Below, in pieces: positions 62,233 to 64,000 of a DNA stretch of 64,000 nt. The notes under the pieces were generated by a model, which did not search any database, had not been told where the DNA came from, and saw only the letters and a list, made by a program, of their open reading frames with translations. The position numbers were made by a program, and so were the translations under genes. The DNA is from JBGFRR01 sp041695045 (lineage in GTDB: Bacteria; Bacteroidota; Ignavibacteria; UBA10030), in contig JBGFRR010000063.1 of the NCBI GenBank assembly GCA_041695045.1, positions 1-64,000 of the forward strand. The letters are read 5' to 3'. Each line of letters begins with the position of its first letter. The first letter of the stretch is position 1.

Positions 62233-63554
62233 AGCGCGTGAGAACGATCATCATCGGTGCAGCGGGACGCGATTTCCACAACTTCAACATGATCTATCGC
62301 GACAACGAGCGATATGACGTCGTCGCATTCACGGCCGCACAGATTCCGAATATTGCAGGGCGAAAATACCCTGCTTCATTGGCCGGGAAACTGTACCCGA
62401 AGGGAATTCCCATTTTCAGGGAACAGGACCTTGAAAAGATCATTCGCGAGTACGATGTCGAAGAAGCGGTCTTCTCGTACAGCGACATCTCCTACAACCA
62501 TGTCATGAGCATCGGTTCGCGAGTCACGACGGCCGGTGCCCACTTCAAGATTCTCAGCATCCCCGACACGATGCTCGTTTCCAAGAAACCCGTCGTTTCG
62601 GTTTGCGCCGTACGGACTGGAAGTGGAAAAAGTCAGACGTGCAGAAAGGTTTCGCGCATTCTTCGGGATCTCGGGTACAAAGTCGCCGTCGTGCGTCATC
62701 CGATGCCGTATGGGGACTTGGAGAAGCAGAAGGTTCAGCGCTTTGCCACCGTTCAAGACCTCCATCGCCATCACTGCACCATCGAAGAGATGGAGGAATA
62801 CGAGCCGCACATCACGAGCGGCAGCATTGTTTACGCGGGAGTGGACTATCAGCCAATTCTGGAGGACGCAGAGCGGGAAGCGGATATGATCATCTGGGAC
62901 GGAGGCAACAACGATTCCCCCTTCTTCGAGCCGGATCTTACGATCGTCGTCACCGATCCTCTCCGCGTCGGCAACGAGCTTACCTACTATCCGGGGGAGT
63001 CAAATCTCCGGATGGCTGACGTTGTGATTATCAACAAGATCGATTCGGCGGAACCCCGCGCGATATTTGCTCTGCGCGAAAACATCCGCAAAGTGAACAC
63101 ATTCGGGCGAATCATCGAAGCGGCGTCTCCGATTTTCGCGGAACACAGCGATAAGATCGCGGGAAAACGGGTTTTGGTCATCGAGGATGGACCGACTCTG
63201 ACACACGGGGAGATGCGATACGGAGCCGGGACCGTCGCCGCACAGAAGTTCGGCGCGTCGGAGATCATCGATCCGCGTCCCTACGCCGTCGGTGAAATCA
63301 AGAAGACCTATGAGATGTATCCCAACATCGGCATCCTTCTTCCGGCAATGGGATATGGTAAGCAACAGATCAAGGATCTTGAGGCGACCATCAACAAAAC
63401 CCCATGCGACGCGGTCGTCATCGGAACACCCATCAACCTCACACGTATTGTGAAGATGAAGAAGCCTGCGTACCGCGTCTACTATGAACTTGAGGAGATC
63501 GGCGAGCCGAGTCTCAAGAGCATTCTGACGGCATTCACAACAACCATGAAGTAG
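62220..63554 (+). CDS. cyclic 2,3-diphosphoglycerate synthetase-like GTPase
   Basis: A 444-aa protein resembling archaeal cyclic 2,3-diphosphoglycerate synthetases. An N-terminal Rossmann-like part (TIIIGAAGRDFHNFNMIYRDN) precedes the P-loop AVRTGSGKSQTCRKVSRIL (about 133-151). MIIWDGGNNDSPFF and VVTDPLRVGNE follow, then NKID (about 278), a G-domain-like NKxD. The C-terminal half has GYGKQQIKDLEATIN and VVIGTPINLTRIV. The bacterial role is unknown; its coupling to rocD suggests a link with ornithine or carbamoyl phosphate metabolism. The ATG at 62220 has GAGAGGA upstream. Confidence 0.82.
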   Translation: MAEMKRVRTIIIGAAGRDFHNFNMIYRDNERYDVVAFTAAQIPNIAGRKYPASLAGKLYPKGIPIFREQDLEKIIREYDVEEAVFSYSDISYNHVMSIGSRVTTAGAHFKILSIPDTMLVSKKPVVSVCAVRTGSGKSQTCRKVSRILRDLGYKVAVVRHPMPYGDLEKQKVQRFATVQDLHRHHCTIEEMEEYEPHITSGSIVYAGVDYQPILEDAEREADMIIWDGGNNDSPFFEPDLTIVVTDPLRVGNELTYYPGESNLRMADVVIINKIDSAEPRAIFALRENIRKVNTFGRIIEAASPIFAEHSDKIAGKRVLVIEDGPTLTHGEMRYGAGTVAAQKFGASEIIDPRPYAVGEIKKTYEMYPNIGILLPAMGYGKQQIKDLEATINKTPCDAVVIGTPINLTRIVKMKKPAYRVYYELEEIGEPSLKSILTAFTTTMK

Positions 63555-63710
63555 CGGATCTACGGCAGTACAGAATGCGCATCTCGACCGTCCATCCCTT
63601 CTCGTCACCTGCGTAAAGCCCGTGATGCCCGGCCGCTGCCAGACGGATGAAGGCAAATCAGAAGCAGCGGTGGCGTCGATTGTTCATCATTCCAAACATC
63701 CGCGGGTTGC

Positions 63711-63739
63711 TTTCACTTGTACTTTTTTTTGACTATACT
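63711..63739 (+). promoter_or_regulatory. candidate promoter of the DUF3109 gene
   Basis: TTTCAC (63711-63716), a 17-nt spacer and TATACT (63734-63739). The leader to the ATG at 63772 would be about 27 nt. The 217 bp after the previous gene otherwise hold nothing I can name. Confidence 0.35.
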
Positions 63740-63771
63740 GCTTCTGCATTTGCGAATGATGTCATAGTGCG

Positions 63772-63987
63772 ATGGCCACACCACAGGGGATATCGATCCA
63801 CCCGGACACCGCGACCCTCCGGTTCGCGTGCGACCTCCAGCGCTGTCAAGGAGCGTGCTGCACACTCCCCGGCGGCCGAGGTGCCCCGTTATTTGACAGC
63901 GAAGTAGGAGAAATCGAGAAGGCGTATTCCGAACTCGTTCGTCTTGCACATCTGAATGAAGAATCCGAGGAACTGGCCGAGCGATGA
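63772..63987 (+). CDS. DUF3109-like cysteine-rich protein, apparently truncated
   Basis: A 71-aa reading frame with ISIHPDTATLRFACDLQRCQGACCTLPGGRGAPL, which strongly resembles the start of DUF3109 proteins (cysteines in C-x4-C-x3-CC). Known members are longer, about 180-200 aa as I recall, and more cysteines usually follow. Here a TGA at 63985 ends the frame just before the window edge. Either a frameshift or nonsense mutation has broken the gene, or this is a short variant. The window ends 13 bp later, so this cannot be settled. Confidence 0.6.
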   Translation: MATPQGISIHPDTATLRFACDLQRCQGACCTLPGGRGAPLFDSEVGEIEKAYSELVRLAHLNEESEELAER

Positions 63988-64000
63988 TCAATCTGCAGCA

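Noticed and set aside
63647..63907. An 86-aa + strand frame with a hydrophobic segment
   Set aside because: It overlaps the promoter and the DUF3109 gene in another frame and has no known similarity.

Overview
The window looks like chromosomal sequence of an uncultured or little-studied bacterium of the Bacteroidota/Chlorobi/Ignavibacteria side of the FCB group. The pointers are a GWxTD-domain secreted protein, a PorV/PorQ-type outer-membrane protein, the Bacteroidetes-type GlmU-like nucleotidyltransferase, an SDR-type threonine dehydrogenase, KorAB, a membrane pyrophosphatase, weak Shine-Dalgarno use, and several promoters with TAnnTT -10 boxes (one with the Bacteroidetes TTTG/TAnnTTTG pattern). 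By eye the base composition is moderately GC-rich. One clear exception is the AT-richer restriction-modification island at 35.2-37.8 kb. This placement is inference; no rRNA is present.

Layout. 0.2-16.6 kb (+ strand): tRNA-Gln; prs-rplY-pth-hppA; rpsF-rpsR-rplI; korAB; nrnA-like and pepA; then a chain of four overlapping genes (FAD oxidase, GWxTD protein, pdxA, ftsE-like). 16.6-32.4 kb (- strand): NifU-like and Mrp Fe-S proteins, an AddA-like helicase-nuclease, rtcB, archease, purC, aat, a quinone oxidoreductase, pfkA, an AddB-like nuclease and rmuC. 32.6-42.6 kb (- strand): threonine degradation (tdh, kbl), a XamI/SalI-like restriction-modification pair, a DUF1028 protein, then rsmB, GlmU-like, nagB and rpmE. 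42.9-53.3 kb: a porQ-like gene on +, then on - a ZIP transporter, a TPR protein, glyS, a brnT/brnA toxin-antitoxin pair, an enoyl-CoA hydratase, and a tightly coupled run (AMMECR1, MEMO, DUF2520, PHP phosphatase, an unknown 153-aa protein, nucleotidyltransferase). 53.5-64 kb (+ strand): glmM, a TPR protein, a lone EutN/CcmL shell-type protein, dprA, tRNA-His (- strand) with a tandem 123-bp duplication, then argF-arcC-pyrB-rocD-cDPG-synthetase-like GTPase, and a DUF3109 gene that appears cut short at the window edge.

How the genes work together. Most of the window is housekeeping: translation, purine, pyridoxal and amino-sugar synthesis, DNA repair and uptake, and low-oxygen central metabolism (KorAB, pyrophosphatase, pfkA). 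The most unusual assemblies are: the operon at 58-63.5 kb, which puts two carbamoyltransferases, a carbamate kinase, ornithine aminotransferase and a cDPG-synthetase-like GTPase together; the AmmeMemo cluster; RtcB with archease; and a split AddAB-like pair in which both subunits carry a cysteine-framed nuclease domain.

Small mobile or repeated DNA is common. There is a 131-bp MITE-like element with a 5-bp direct flank, a 19-bp palindrome found at two loci, many CCCGNC-NNN-GNCGGG mini-palindromes (some inside genes, in frame), and a tandem duplication that copies the 5' end of tRNA-His. All identifications rest on reading motifs in the sequence; no database search was run.
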